A stretch of 64,000 bases of DNA, taken from positions 1 through 64,000 of the forward strand of contig NZ_MUJK01000013.1 of NCBI RefSeq assembly GCF_002906155.1, written 5' to 3'. This stretch comes from Pseudomonas laurylsulfativorans (GTDB taxonomy: Bacteria; Pseudomonadota; Gammaproteobacteria; Pseudomonadales; Pseudomonadaceae). The stretch's first letter is position 1. Each line of letters starts with the position of its first letter. The translations under genes were made by a program, and so were the position numbers. Below are positions 36,201 to 45,041 of the stretch, in pieces. Under the pieces are notes generated by a model. The model did not search any database and was not told the DNA's origin. It was given only the letters and a program-made list of their open reading frames with translations.

Positions 36201-39200
36201 GGCCATCAATACGCTATTTTCCGCGCGCAACGAGGCATTGGCGTAGATGATCGAAGCGGCCATCTGTTCAAACAGGCGGGCATCTTCCTGCGATACGTTC
36301 AGTTGGCGCAGCAACACCTGACTGTGGGTCCATGCCAGGTCGAAGACGCGATCGGCGAGGTGTCGGTCGCGGTATTTATTGATCAGGTACAGACAGCCCT
36401 CACGGCTGTCCGCGATGCCGGTCACCAGGTCGATGGTCGCCGTTTGCCCGGGTTCCAGCGTGATACGGCAGCGGATGGCTACGATCGGGTCAAGCACCGA
36501 ACCTGCGGTTCCTGACAACTGCTGGACATTGCCATCGAGCGCAGCCGGTGCTGCAACGTTGCGTCCTCGACCGATGAATCGCGCTCGATCGGTCTCGTAG
36601 GAAATGGCGTCGATGTCCACGCCATGGGCAGCCAGCAGGTGGCACATCCAGGGGACTGCCTCCTCACTGGAACGCCGCCTGCGGGTGCAGACGATTGCCT
36701 GCAGCGCCGGCAACAGTTCGGTCTGCACGAACAGGTTGCTGAAGGCCGGGTGAATGGCATCACTGATTGCCGGCGCCAGGACCACCTCGGCGTAGGTGGT
36801 GATCTCCACGCTACGACGCACGCGGCCGCGGTTGGTGATGTGCAGCCTGCGCAGTTCGATATCGTCTTCGGGAGACACGACGATCTCCGTGTGCGTATCG
36901 AAGTCGAGCTCGCGAACACGAAACTCGGCCCGGGCATCGCTGAAAATCGCCTCATGGCTTTTTGGCCGGTACAGGGTCGGCTGGTGGGCCGAGGACCAGA
37001 ATACGCCGCTGCTGACATCGCGCAGGTAGCAGAACATGCCCCAGTTGTCGCGGGTCGCGTCTTCATGCCAGCGGGTCACGGCGATGTCGTTGCAGCGGCT
37101 GTAACCGCCGCCGGCACTGCTGAGCATGACGTGGTAACGGCCGTTGGAAAGTAGCTGGACGGCAGGACGCTTGCGCCCGGGATCGGCGAATACGCGAAGC
37201 CTGGTTTCCTGCGTGCGTCCGTTTTCCTCTGTGGCAGGCGCCTGGGTCGCATGCAGGTAGGCCGCGGCGGTTTTCGGTACGCGCTCCTGCAGCAGCAAGA
37301 CCGTCGCCTGGAATGCCGGGATCGACTCGAATCGACGCTGCATGGGCCGGTCCAGCAGCAGGCTGGTCAAGGCCAGCAGGCTCATGCCCTGATGGTGTGC
37401 CATGAACGAGCGCACGACCGCATAGCGCTGGCCGCGTGGCAGACGTGCCTCGGTGTAGTCGACCGCTTCGTACAGTCCATAGCGGCCGGCCGACCCTTGA
37501 GCGGCCAGGCGTTGCAGGTTGCGGCAGGCCGCTTGCGGCTCGACCATCAGCGCCAGGGCGCTGGCGTACGGCGCAATCACGGTATCCTCGGCCAACCCGC
37601 GCTTGAGGCCAAGGCCTGAAACACCGAATGCCCGATACTGATAATTGAAGTGGGCGTCCAGTGTGTTGTAACCCGACTCGGACACGCCCCAGGGGATGCC
37701 CAACTGATTGCCATGCTCGATCTGCAAGGCGACGGCCGCGCGGCACGTCTGCTCCAGCAGCGTTCCTTCATAGCTGGGCATGACCAGGTTCGGCATGAGG
37801 TACTCGAACATTGATCCGGACCAGGAAAGCAGTACCGGCACCCCGCGATTGTTGCTGAGCAAGCGTCCAAGGGTGAACCAGGCCTGTTGCGGCAACTGGC
37901 CCTGGGCGATGACCACGAAATTGGTCAGGCGAACCTCTGAAGCGAGCAGGTCGTAATAGCCGTTGTCCAGCCTGCGTTCGTCGGCGTTGTAGCCTATCGA
38001 GAAAAGGTCACGCTGGGCATCGTAAAGGAAGGTGAAGTCCATGCTGGCCAGTGACGCGGACAATTCGGCCAGGTGCTCAACGTGGATGATCCGTTCGCGA
38101 GCCAGGCGTTGTATCGCCTGCACTTGCGCCTGATCGGCAGGCAGCCACAGGGTGCAATCGAGCTCTGCCATTTGCCGCAGGCTGAGTGCGGGTGTCGGTG
38201 TCGGTGTCGGTGTCGATGTCGGCGCCTTGGCCCGGGCGGGTGCCTGCGGCAGCTCGAAGCGCAGTCGCTCTGCCCGCAGATCCGCACACTGCGCCTGCAA
38301 TGCCTGCAGCCAGTAGTGTGCTTCTTCAGCAGAGGTGGCCGGAGTGTCGATTGCCAAGGCCTGCGCCTGATCGAGTAACTGCAGGAGGTTGTCCGGGGTG
38401 TCGTGGGCAATCGCCGCCTGCACCTTCGCGCGCAGTTCAAGCACGGCAACGTCATCGAGGTCCGCGTCCTGCAGCGCCTGCTGCAGCACATCGAGGGTGT
38501 CGCGCAGGCCGCCAAGGGTGCGTTGATCGAACAGGGGCGTGTCGACCAACCCCAGCAGGCCCGGCCGCAGGGTGAGCAACAGGCCTGCCAGGTTGCCGCT
38601 GTCCACGGTGGACACATACCGAGGCGTCAGTGGCTGCAGTGTCCCGGTGTCGTACCAGTTGTAGAAGTGCCCATGATGACGCTCAAGGCCGGCCATGCTT
38701 TCAAGCGTTGCCGTGATGCGTTCGAGCAAGCGCCCGCTGCTCAGATAACCGAAATCGTGGGCCGCCAGGTGAGAGAGCAAGGCCATGCCCATGTTGGTCG
38801 GTGAGGTCCGATGGGCAATGGCTGGCGTGGGGATCTCCTGGACGTTGTCCGGCGGCAACCAGTTGTCCTCAGGGCCCACATAGCGATCGAAGAACGCCCA
38901 GGTCTGGCGTGACAGCATGCGCAGGAATCGCAGGTCTTGCGCTGACGGGTCAAACCCCGCCGGGGTTGTCGGCAGGCTGATCCACCAGGCAATCGCCGGG
39001 CTCGCCAGCCACACCAGCAGCAAGGGTGCCGCCAGTGCGAGTACATAAAGAGAGGGAAGCAGTGCCGCGAATAGCAGCAGCGCCAGCGCAGGGGCAATCC
39101 ACATGCTTTTATACATGCCGGACAGCGCGTTGCCACTGGAGCGCTCCACCTCACGAGAAGGTTGCCATTGCAGCAGGCGGCGCTTGCTGACCAGCATGCG

Positions 39201-41984
39201 CCACAGTGAGCGGCCAATCGCATCGAAGCTCAACAACGCATCGGAGGGCAACCAGACAATCGACAACAGCGCTCGCATGAAATGCTGGCCCGAGGTCCGC
39301 AATGCTGCGCTCAGGTGTTGCCCCCATGGAATATCGGCCGCCTTCTGAACCAGTGCCAGTACCGACTGCAGTACCGGTTGGAGAAAGACCAGGCCGAGCA
39401 CTGCCAATGTCCAGGAGACGGCCTCGCTCGAACCCAACCAGCCCCATGCCAGCATGGCCAGGAAGGCCCCTGGCTCCAGGCTGCGGCGCAGATTGTCAAA
39501 AATCTTCCAGCGGGCCAGGTTGCTCAGACGGTTGGGCGCGAATCCTCCCTGGGGTTTCGGTGCCCACGGCAAGGCCCAGTACAGCACTTGCCAGTCTCCG
39601 CGAATCCAGCGGTGTCGGCGTTTGGCATCGGCGCTGTAGCGAGACGGGTATTCCTCATACAGTTGTACATCGCTGAGCAGCCCGCAGCGGGCGTAGCACC
39701 CTTCGATCAAGTCATGGCTGAGAATGCGGTTGTCGGGCAGGCAGCCTTCGAGTGCCTGTTCGAAGGCGTCGACGGCATAGATGCCCTTGCCGATGAAGGA
39801 ACCGTTGTGGAACAGGTCTTGATATACATCGGAGACGGCGCGGGTATAGGGGTCGATACCCGCATCGCTGCCAAACAGGCGGGCGTAGGTCGAGCGTGCC
39901 GTGCTGGGCAGGCTGATCCCCACGCGTGGCTGGAGGATGGCGTAACCGCTGACGATCTTGCCGCTCTGTTCATCGAATACCGGATGGTTCAGCGGGTGCA
40001 TCATGGTACCGATGCACTGATGCGCGACATCCCGTGGCAGCAAGGTATCGGTGTCCAGGGTGATGACGAAGCGCACCGCACTCAGTGGCGTGACATCACC
40101 GACGATCAATGCAAAGCGCTGCTTTCCTTTACCAGGCAGTCCTTTGTCACGCAGCAATGCGTTGAGCTCGGCGAGTTTGCCACGCTTGCGCTCATGCCCC
40201 ATCCATACCCGCTCCGTAGAGCTCCAGTGCCTGGGCCTGTGCAGCAGGAAGAACCGGTCGACCTGGTCATCGGCATATTTGTCGTTGAGCGCCTCGATCA
40301 GTTGGCGCGCCAGTGCGAGCAATTCGGCATCCTCGGGCATCACCTCGGCAGGGGCGTCCATGAAGTCACTGAGCAGCGCAAAATGCAGGTTGGCATCGCG
40401 ATTGGCCAGGAATCGCACTTCCAGGCCTTCCGTCAGGGCCTCGATGTCGCCAGCGTTGGCAAACATCGTAGGCACCGCCACCAGCGTGCGCGCTTCGGCC
40501 GGTATGCCCTTGCTGTAGTCCAGGCGAGGCAGTAGCGATGGGGCCACCGTGAGGGTCACCAGCCAGTTGACCAGCCCGATCGCCAGACGGCTGGTCATCA
40601 ATAGCGCGGGCACGGCGAGCAGGACCAGGCACCAGATTGGCGTGCCACTGTGATAAGCGCTGCTGAGAAATGGCCAGGCCAACAGCAGTGTCAGCAGCAG
40701 TACAGGGCACAGGTAGAACTTCAACGGGGCGCTCTGCAGCAGGCGCGTCCATCGTTTGAGCAGCGGCACACTGGCGTGCAGCGCCTGCTCCAGGCTGAGC
40801 AACCCGTCAGCCACCAGGTAATAGCCCACGTGCCCGGTTACACCGGCCGTAGGCTGTGTGGTGCTGGCCAGTTCGATGGCGACTTGTGCCACCTTGGTTT
40901 CAGAATGCACACAATGCCGGGCGAGGCGTTCGACCACATGGCGGTAACGATCGCGGGTGGCAAAGTCCATGTTCGCGTAGATACCCGCCGGGTCCGTGCA
41001 CAACTCCTGTTCGACATGGCTGAGCAGTTCGACGAACTCGCGCCAGTCGGTCGCCGCCAGCAATCGCAGGCTGGCGATGCTGTTGCTGATGGACACCTGG
41101 TCACCGGATTGCTGCTGGGCATCCATCTGCACCAGGCGTTCGACAGTAAGGCCAGACTCACCGAGCGTTTGTTCTATCCACGCCATGGGCAATATCAGCG
41201 CGGCGCTTTGCCCGTGCAGGCGGCGCGCCAGTTCTGCAACGAATGAAGGCGTCATCGGCGGTGCCGATCGCGCCATGTCGGCAACGGTCAATACCACGCT
41301 CTTGGCGTCGCGCTCGGCCATTTCGATCAATCGATCGGCCCAATCATCGGCGAGGTTACGGTCATCCCGGTTGGCCATGACCCGGGACGCCACGCGCCGC
41401 AAGTTCTCGATCAGCGCCAGGCGCAGCATGATCGGGATTGCCCATAGCTCGCCCAGGGTCAGCGGCGTGATGGTCTGATAAGAGGCAATGAAACAATCCA
41501 GGCTTGGCGCGTCGACCCGGCCATCGCCGTGAGCAATGGTTTCCAGGGCGATGTCGTAGACCCGCGGCAGGCCGGTCGAAGGGCCTTCGGCCAGGCGTGG
41601 CAACTCGCGACTGTAGCCGTCGGGCAGGTGTGTCCTGGCGGTACGGATGTTTTCTTCGATGAGGTAGAAGTTGTCCAGCAGCCATTCCGCCGCAGGGGTG
41701 GCGCGTCGACTGGACAGTTGTATGGTCTTGAGTGCTGCGCAACTACGTTCCAGAAGCAGTTGGTTGTCAGTCAGGCGGCCCAGCAAGGCATCCTTTCTTG
41801 AAAGACGCCCGAGCACATGTTGGCGTGCCAGTACGATACCGTGGTCTGCCATCTGCTGTGCATTGAACAGGTCGGAACGCAGGATGGGCTCGTACTCGAA
41901 CTTGTGCTGCGCTGCACTCCACCTGAGCCAGATGGCCGGTGAGCGCCAAAGGCTGGACAGCGTGCGAGTCAGGATATTTTGCAT
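33285..41984 (-). CDS. ndvB: Cyclic beta-1,2-glucan synthetase (NdvB/Cgs type)
   Basis: A 2899-residue inner-membrane protein, close to the roughly 2830-2870 residues of rhizobial NdvB and Brucella Cgs. In order: an N-terminal region; transmembrane helices near residues 420-480; a processive GT84 glycosyltransferase domain with LDTDTLLPRD near 644 and RRHRWIRGDWQ near 791; more helices near 860-1000; a glycoamylase-like domain; then a long C-terminal GH94 phosphorylase-like half with GTGDWNDGMNRVG near 2566. A Thr-Pro repeat linker (TSTPTPTPTPA, coded near 38186-38225) interrupts the middle. It would make and cyclise osmoregulated periplasmic glucans. The P. aeruginosa gene also called ndvB encodes a much shorter protein, so this is the alphaproteobacterial type. 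Confidence 0.92.
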   Translation of the reverse strand: MQNILTRTLSSLWRSPAIWLRWSAAQHKFEYEPILRSDLFNAQQMADHGIVLARQHVLGRLSRKDALLGRLTDNQLLLERSCAALKTIQLSSRRATPAAEWLLDNFYLIEENIRTARTHLPDGYSRELPRLAEGPSTGLPRVYDIALETIAHGDGRVDAPSLDCFIASYQTITPLTLGELWAIPIMLRLALIENLRRVASRVMANRDDRNLADDWADRLIEMAERDAKSVVLTVADMARSAPPMTPSFVAELARRLHGQSAALILPMAWIEQTLGESGLTVERLVQMDAQQQSGDQVSISNSIASLRLLAATDWREFVELLSHVEQELCTDPAGIYANMDFATRDRYRHVVERLARHCVHSETKVAQVAIELASTTQPTAGVTGHVGYYLVADGLLSLEQALHASVPLLKRWTRLLQSAPLKFYLCPVLLLTLLLAWPFLSSAYHSGTPIWCLVLLAVPALLMTSRLAIGLVNWLVTLTVAPSLLPRLDYSKGIPAEARTLVAVPTMFANAGDIEALTEGLEVRFLANRDANLHFALLSDFMDAPAEVMPEDAELLALARQLIEALNDKYADDQVDRFFLLHRPRHWSSTERVWMGHERKRGKLAELNALLRDKGLPGKGKQRFALIVGDVTPLSAVRFVITLDTDTLLPRDVAHQCIGTMMHPLNHPVFDEQSGKIVSGYAILQPRVGISLPSTARSTYARLFGSDAGIDPYTRAVSDVYQDLFHNGSFIGKGIYAVDAFEQALEGCLPDNRILSHDLIEGCYARCGLLSDVQLYEEYPSRYSADAKRRHRWIRGDWQVLYWALPWAPKPQGGFAPNRLSNLARWKIFDNLRRSLEPGAFLAMLAWGWLGSSEAVSWTLAVLGLVFLQPVLQSVLALVQKAADIPWGQHLSAALRTSGQHFMRALLSIVWLPSDALLSFDAIGRSLWRMLVSKRRLLQWQPSREVERSSGNALSGMYKSMWIAPALALLLFAALLPSLYVLALAAPLLLVWLASPAIAWWISLPTTPAGFDPSAQDLRFLRMLSRQTWAFFDRYVGPEDNWLPPDNVQEIPTPAIAHRTSPTNMGMALLSHLAAHDFGYLSSGRLLERITATLESMAGLERHHGHFYNWYDTGTLQPLTPRYVSTVDSGNLAGLLLTLRPGLLGLVDTPLFDQRTLGGLRDTLDVLQQALQDADLDDVAVLELRAKVQAAIAHDTPDNLLQLLDQAQALAIDTPATSAEEAHYWLQALQAQCADLRAERLRFELPQAPARAKAPTSTPTPTPTPALSLRQMAELDCTLWLPADQAQVQAIQRLARERIIHVEHLAELSASLASMDFTFLYDAQRDLFSIGYNADERRLDNGYYDLLASEVRLTNFVVIAQGQLPQQAWFTLGRLLSNNRGVPVLLSWSGSMFEYLMPNLVMPSYEGTLLEQTCRAAVALQIEHGNQLGIPWGVSESGYNTLDAHFNYQYRAFGVSGLGLKRGLAEDTVIAPYASALALMVEPQAACRNLQRLAAQGSAGRYGLYEAVDYTEARLPRGQRYAVVRSFMAHHQGMSLLALTSLLLDRPMQRRFESIPAFQATVLLLQERVPKTAAAYLHATQAPATEENGRTQETRLRVFADPGRKRPAVQLLSNGRYHVMLSSAGGGYSRCNDIAVTRWHEDATRDNWGMFCYLRDVSSGVFWSSAHQPTLYRPKSHEAIFSDARAEFRVRELDFDTHTEIVVSPEDDIELRRLHITNRGRVRRSVEITTYAEVVLAPAISDAIHPAFSNLFVQTELLPALQAIVCTRRRRSSEEAVPWMCHLLAAHGVDIDAISYETDRARFIGRGRNVAAPAALDGNVQQLSGTAGSVLDPIVAIRCRITLEPGQTATIDLVTGIADSREGCLYLINKYRDRHLADRVFDLAWTHSQVLLRQLNVSQEDARLFEQMAASIIYANASLRAENSVLMANRRNQSSLWGQAISGDLPIVLLQISTVENIELVHQMVKAHAYWRQKGLVVDLVIWNEDQAGYRQQLQDLIMGVVTSGSEASLIDHPGGIFVRPAQQLSNEDRTLILSVARLVLNEGNGGIAEQVHRRHASPVYPALVPTLKRQAKATAAANLPAIEGLLLGNAYGGFSADGSEYVMTLQPGRPTPAPWANVLANPHFGTVMSESGGAYTWMENAHEFRLSPWHNDPLTDASGEAIYVRDEETGHFWSVTPQPCPGTGTYRTRHGFGYSVFEHDEDGIHTELWVYVALDASIKFSHLQIRNRSGRARRLSTTCYVEWVLGDLRSKSAMHVVTEADPSSGAFFARNAYSIEFCERVAFLDTDSTDTSISGDRSEFIGRNGSLKAPAGLQQARLSGRTGGGLDPCAAMQVALDLDNGDDQDVVFRLGAAKDTASALRLVQHYRGLGAATAQLEAVREHWRSQLGVIQVQTPDPSIDVMVNGWLMYQVIACRFQARSGYYQSGGAIGFRDQLQDSMAMIHADPASVRGHLLLCAAHQYAEGDVQHWWHPPLDRGVRSGCSDDYLWLAMATSHYVNVTADLSVLSEPVGYLEGRPLNAGEESYYDLPGKSHLEESLYQHCVRAIEHGLQRGSHGLPLMGTGDWNDGMNRVGHLGQGESVWLGFFGFDVLKRFAITAQLHGDPDFAQRCTQHAAELQASLEAHAWDGSWYRRAWFDDGQVLGSANNDECRIDSISQSWSVLSGAASQTRRRTAMASFEQHLVRPDTGAVLLLDPPFDRGSLEPGYIKGYVPGVRENGGQYTHAAVWAGMAFAELGDNVRAWRLLNMINPAGHEVAKRIDTYRVEPYVMAADVYGTPPHAGRGGWTWYTGSAGWTYRFIVESLLGLQRVGTSLHIVPLLAQGWPGYTLRYRYGVTNYQINVRPGTTTSITLDGELLGDDALELLDDGQEHQVLVICQAKALQRETPGWDRTVEADFER

Positions 41985-42182
41985 GAAATCCTTCGTACGA
42001 CCCGCGCAGGGCAGATCGCATGTGGAATGAAGGCGGTTCTACGCCAGGCTGGGTGTGCGGGGGCATTGCGCCGCCGGGCGCAGCATTCCACCGACGAGTG
42101 TGGGTTATTCATCGGGGCGAAGTCTGTTCGCTAGCGAACATAGGCAATGTCGCGCCTGACGACCTAACCCGCACTGCCCACG

Positions 42183-42222
42183 CAAAAAACCCTTGCTGCG
42201 CGTCAACGCAGGAAGGGTTTTT
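42183..42222 (-). terminator. Rho-independent terminator after the EF-hand gene
   Basis: A strong stem with AAAAACCCTT and CTGCG arms, closed over GTCAA, flanked by A and T runs on both sides. It lies 14 bases after the EF-hand gene stop on the minus strand. The symmetry could also stop plus-strand transcription. The 160 bp between this and the glucan synthetase start holds no gene. Confidence 0.8.
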
Positions 42223-42235
42223 GGTTGGCGGCCGA

Positions 42236-42697
42236 TCAGTCTTTAGCCTGGCTCAACTTGGTGAACAGCTCGGTTGGGACTTTCTTGCCGTTGGAGGTGA
42301 ACTGGTTAGTGCGGAACTTGTACACCTCACCCTCGGACAGGAAACCGTCGCCGTTGGCGTCCATCGCCTTGAATTCCTCAGTGCCCTTGGGTGCTACGGC
42401 CAGCAGTTCTTTGAGCGACACGCGGCCGTCATGGTCGGCGTCGGTGCGTGCGAAAGACGCATCGCCGCATTTGCCCTCTCCGCATTTACCTTCAGCCTGA
42501 GTCTTTTGCGCGCTGGCTTCACTGGCGCCGCACTTGCCTTCACCACACTTGCCTTCGCTGGTCTTTTCCGCGGCAGCCAGTTGATAGCCCTGAGGCAAGG
42601 CTTCGGCAGAAAACGCGGTAGAAGCGAAGTTGATACCGCCGACCAGTGCAACAGCGAGCAGGCCAATACGGGTTTTGTTCGACTGGATACGAGACAT
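42236..42697 (-). CDS. Secreted EF-hand protein with four EGKCG motifs (HvfA-like repeats)
   Basis: A 153-residue exported protein. It has a signal peptide to about residue 30, four copies of EGKCG at 48-52, 53-57, 69-73 and 74-78, and then two canonical EF-hand loops at 86-97 (DADHDGRVSLKE) and 113-124 (DANGDGFLSEGE). EGKCG repeats are the modified unit of HvfA-family RiPP precursors, in which MNIO enzymes (HvfB, DUF692) turn cysteine into oxazolone-thioamide groups that bind copper. No DUF692 or HvfC gene lies within this window. If modified, it would depend on an enzyme encoded elsewhere. The start at 42697 has GGAG eight bases upstream. The EF-hands are certain; the RiPP link is inference. 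Confidence 0.88.
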   Translation of the reverse strand: MSRIQSNKTRIGLLAVALVGGINFASTAFSAEALPQGYQLAAAEKTSEGKCGEGKCGASEASAQKTQAEGKCGEGKCGDASFARTDADHDGRVSLKELLAVAPKGTEEFKAMDANGDGFLSEGEVYKFRTNQFTSNGKKVPTELFTKLSQAKD

Positions 42698-42817
42698 GTT
42701 GATACTCCGGATCAATGACGTGGCTGGACCACTATTGGTCGTACCACAAGGGTTGATAAACAGGGTGGCGAGGTGCGTTGTGCATCTCGCTTTGGCAGGT
42801 CTATTTGGCCCCAGTGG

Positions 42818-42897
42818 TGTATCCGGGCTGTATCCGTGAAGTGATGGTTTTGTATGGCTGTATGCGGATGCAGCGCCCTGATACACGGCGATACACG
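42818..42897. promoter_or_regulatory. Direct repeats of TGTATC type upstream of the EF-hand gene
   Basis: TGTATCC occurs at 42818 and 42829 (11-base period), TGTATG at 42851 and 42859, and GATACACG at 42880 and 42890 (10-base period, opposite orientation). Pairs of direct repeats at 10-11 bases are the usual layout of OmpR-type response-regulator sites. A similar pattern lies before the periplasmic cupin gene at 57323-57399. Confidence 0.4.
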
Positions 42898-42982
42898 AAA
42901 GGCGTTACTCGGTTGTTGATGTCCGAAAGAGCGCTTGTTTAAAAAGGTTGTAGGGTATTTCCGGGGGGCTACAAGACCTTGC

Positions 42983-43284
42983 GTCGTTGCCTACGGTTAC
43001 GCCAAAATCCGCCGGCTTGTGCGACTAGCCCCTGGTCTCTATCGTTTTCGCGCCACTGCCCATCAGTGGTCGGGTCTGGAAACCCCGAAATGAAAATGGC
43101 GCCACTGCGCCCTTCATAACCATGCTTGCGCGCTTTTAAGTGTGCACTCCGTTATGGCGGCTGTGCGCGGGAGACCTTCGGGTCTACCGGGTTGCCGTTT
43201 CCCCGGGTTTCCAGCCTGCGTACAGCTGCCACCTCTTCGTCTGGAAACGAACGTGGCAGCTTCAATCATGAAGCGGAGACAGCC
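42983..43284 (+). promoter_or_regulatory. Structured 5' leader of the DUF6124-type gene
   Basis: The roughly 300 bases before the small gene at 43285 have no credible ORF but several clean hairpins. CCACTG/CAGTGG is at 43053-43069. AGACC-TTCG-GGTCT, with a stable UUCG loop, is at 43072-43085. A long stem GCTGCCAC/GTGGCAGC at 43225-43260 contains an inner TTCGT/ACGAA helix. The last stem ends 24 bases before the ATG. I recall similar leaders before other DUF6124 genes in pseudomonads, but cannot check here. It may be a cis-acting RNA. Confidence 0.5.
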
Positions 43285-43614
43285 ATGTTCAAAGTCACCC
43301 CCAACCCGCCGGACACCGATTCAGAAACCCTAAACGAGACCGCCGACCCCGCACTCGCCTTCCCCTCGACTGCCGACATCAAAGCCACACCGCGCACGCC
43401 TGGCTCGCTGTTTACCGTCGACCCCAAGGTCGATACCGAAACCCTGATGGTGTATCTGGTCGAGACGTTGGCCTCGGTCGATGTGATGGTGCATCAGTTG
43501 GTGGATCACCTGGACGGCGGATCGCGCAATGCCTTGCTGGGGATTTCCAACAGTGTGATGTTGGCGCAGATCACGGCGAATCGGGTGTTGGATCAAATCG
43601 ACCCGCCCGAATAA
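43285..43614 (+). CDS. DUF6124 (former DUF3077-type) family protein
   Basis: A 109-residue soluble protein with a Pro/Thr/Asp-rich N-terminus and a helical C-terminus (FTVDPKVDTETLMVYLVETLASVDVMVHQL, then GSRNALLGISNSVMLAQITANRVLD). This is the pattern of a multi-copy Pseudomonas small-protein family of unknown function. GGAG stands seven bases before the ATG. It is preceded by an unusually long structured leader and followed by two REPINs. Confidence 0.8.
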   Translation: MFKVTPNPPDTDSETLNETADPALAFPSTADIKATPRTPGSLFTVDPKVDTETLMVYLVETLASVDVMVHQLVDHLDGGSRNALLGISNSVMLAQITANRVLDQIDPPE

Positions 43615-43624
43615 ACACTGAATC

Positions 43625-43745
43625 TGTGGCGAGGGGGCTTGCCCCCGCTCGGCGGCGAAGCCGTCGCAAAACCTGCCTGCACTCTCTGACTGCAGAAAAG
43701 CGGGGGCCGCTTCGCAGCCCAACGGGAGCAAGCTCCCTCGCCACA
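43625..43745. repeat. REPIN, TGTGGCGAGGGGGCTTGCCCCC class
   Basis: Inverted arms at both ends; the right arm differs (GGGAGCAAGCTCCC core). It directly follows the DUF6124 stop. With the next element it fills most of the 348-bp gap up to the deacylase gene. Confidence 0.85.
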
Positions 43746-43830
43746 AATGTCGGCAGGCTCAATTAGCGCAACAACACATACATCGCACTGAACCATTGTC
43801 AGACGCTAACTCTGTAGCTAACACCGCCCT

Positions 43831-43929
43831 TGTGGCGAGGGGGCTTGCCCCCGTTCGGCGGCGAAGCCGTCGCAAAACCTGCCTGTACAATCTGATTGAA
43901 GAAAAGCGGGGGCAAGCCCCCTCGCCACA
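43831..43929. repeat. REPIN, same class as 43625-43745
   Basis: Symmetrical arms TGTGGCGAGGGGGCTTGCCC and its inverse. The spacer (CGGCGGCGAAGCCGTCGC) is shared with the preceding element, which shows that the two arose by copying. Confidence 0.85.
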
Positions 43930-43962
43930 AATGTCATGACGCTGCTACTCCGAGTGTGAGGC

Positions 43963-44979
43963 TTAGTTCGGATCGAGCAAGCCGCCGCTCCAGTTACGCG
44001 ACACCCGGCTGCCGGTGAATTTCGCCACGCCCATGCCCTGGGGGATCAGGCGATCGCGATAGCGCGTCACCAGGCGCCCCGCTTGCTCGGCATGCAGCAC
44101 CACTTCGGAGGATGGATCGCCCGGGGTCCTGAGGATTCGCGCAAAGCGCTGGCCTTCCTCGACAAAATCCCCCAGCTCCTTTTCGAAGATCAGCACGCCG
44201 GGTTGCGGGGCGATGATGGTTTCCATGTGGCCCATTTCCACGGCTTCGACGGGCCAGTCCGCAGGTGCCACTGACTCATCGATGACGCCGCAACCGCACA
44301 GCCAGTTGTACAGCCCTTCGGCATCCGACTCGGCAAAGCGGTCACTGACATCGCCCTGCCCGCGCAGCTCCAGGGTGGCCGCCATGCGGTGCTCGGTGAC
44401 GCCCTCACGCAACCACGGGGCGATGATGGTTTCCTCGAAGGAGCCATCGCCGCCGTCGTCCCAGATGATCGCCACGTCCATCTTCATCGCCGCCGCCAGT
44501 TCGCGGCCACGGGGCCAGAAACGGCGGTGTACGTAGAGGTACGGCAAGGCCTCGTCATCGGTGTGCAGGTCGAGCATCACATCGGCCGGGGCGGCCAGTT
44601 GCACCAGTTTCTTTTGCCATTGCTGAACGCAGGTCGAAGGTCGCTCCATGGCCGCCGACTGGTCGAACGAGCGATTGAAGTTATGCCCGGTGGCGTCGTG
44701 ATAGCGACCGAGAATCCGCCCCTGGCGAAACTGCCCGATGCCCAGCGGATTGGCCTGCGGCACCACGGTCACATTGCCCTTGAGCCGGCCCTGGACCTCG
44801 GCGTTTTGCAGCTGTTGCATCAGCAGGTGCAGGACCAGCATCCCGGCGATTTCATCGGCATGTACGCCCGCTTGCAGGTGCACGTTGGGCCCGCTGCCAT
44901 CACCTGCATAACGCCAGGCACCGACCCGCACGGCGTCTCCGTTGTTGTTGCGAACACTGAACGAAATATCCTGCGGCAT
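43963..44979 (-). CDS. Succinylglutamate desuccinylase/aspartoacylase-family deacylase
   Basis: A 338-residue zinc carboxypeptidase-like enzyme. Zinc ligands are His and Glu in GVHADEIAG (near 40-43) and His in DLHTDDEALPYLYVH (near 138). RxxHDATGHNFNRSF near 92-105 holds the substrate Arg/Asn pair. Family members remove acyl groups from N-acyl amino acids; the ectoine-pathway DoeB is one branch. It is divergent from a BetI-like regulator, and a perfect operator palindrome lies between them. No ectoine hydrolase gene is nearby, so a different N-acylated amino acid is more likely. Confidence 0.85.
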   Translation of the reverse strand: MPQDISFSVRNNNGDAVRVGAWRYAGDGSGPNVHLQAGVHADEIAGMLVLHLLMQQLQNAEVQGRLKGNVTVVPQANPLGIGQFRQGRILGRYHDATGHNFNRSFDQSAAMERPSTCVQQWQKKLVQLAAPADVMLDLHTDDEALPYLYVHRRFWPRGRELAAAMKMDVAIIWDDGGDGSFEETIIAPWLREGVTEHRMAATLELRGQGDVSDRFAESDAEGLYNWLCGCGVIDESVAPADWPVEAVEMGHMETIIAPQPGVLIFEKELGDFVEEGQRFARILRTPGDPSSEVVLHAEQAGRLVTRYRDRLIPQGMGVAKFTGSRVSRNWSGGLLDPN

Positions 44980-45041
44980 TGGCTTTTCCTCCCGTCATGA
45001 ACGTTGAAAAAACGCGGTATCGCTGCTGTCGAGGCTGGTGA

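Noticed and set aside
38186..38225. Short tandem GGTGTC-type repeat, considered as a contingency locus
   Set aside because: It codes an in-frame Thr-Pro linker inside the glucan synthetase. The repeat length is a multiple of three, so slippage would only alter linker length.
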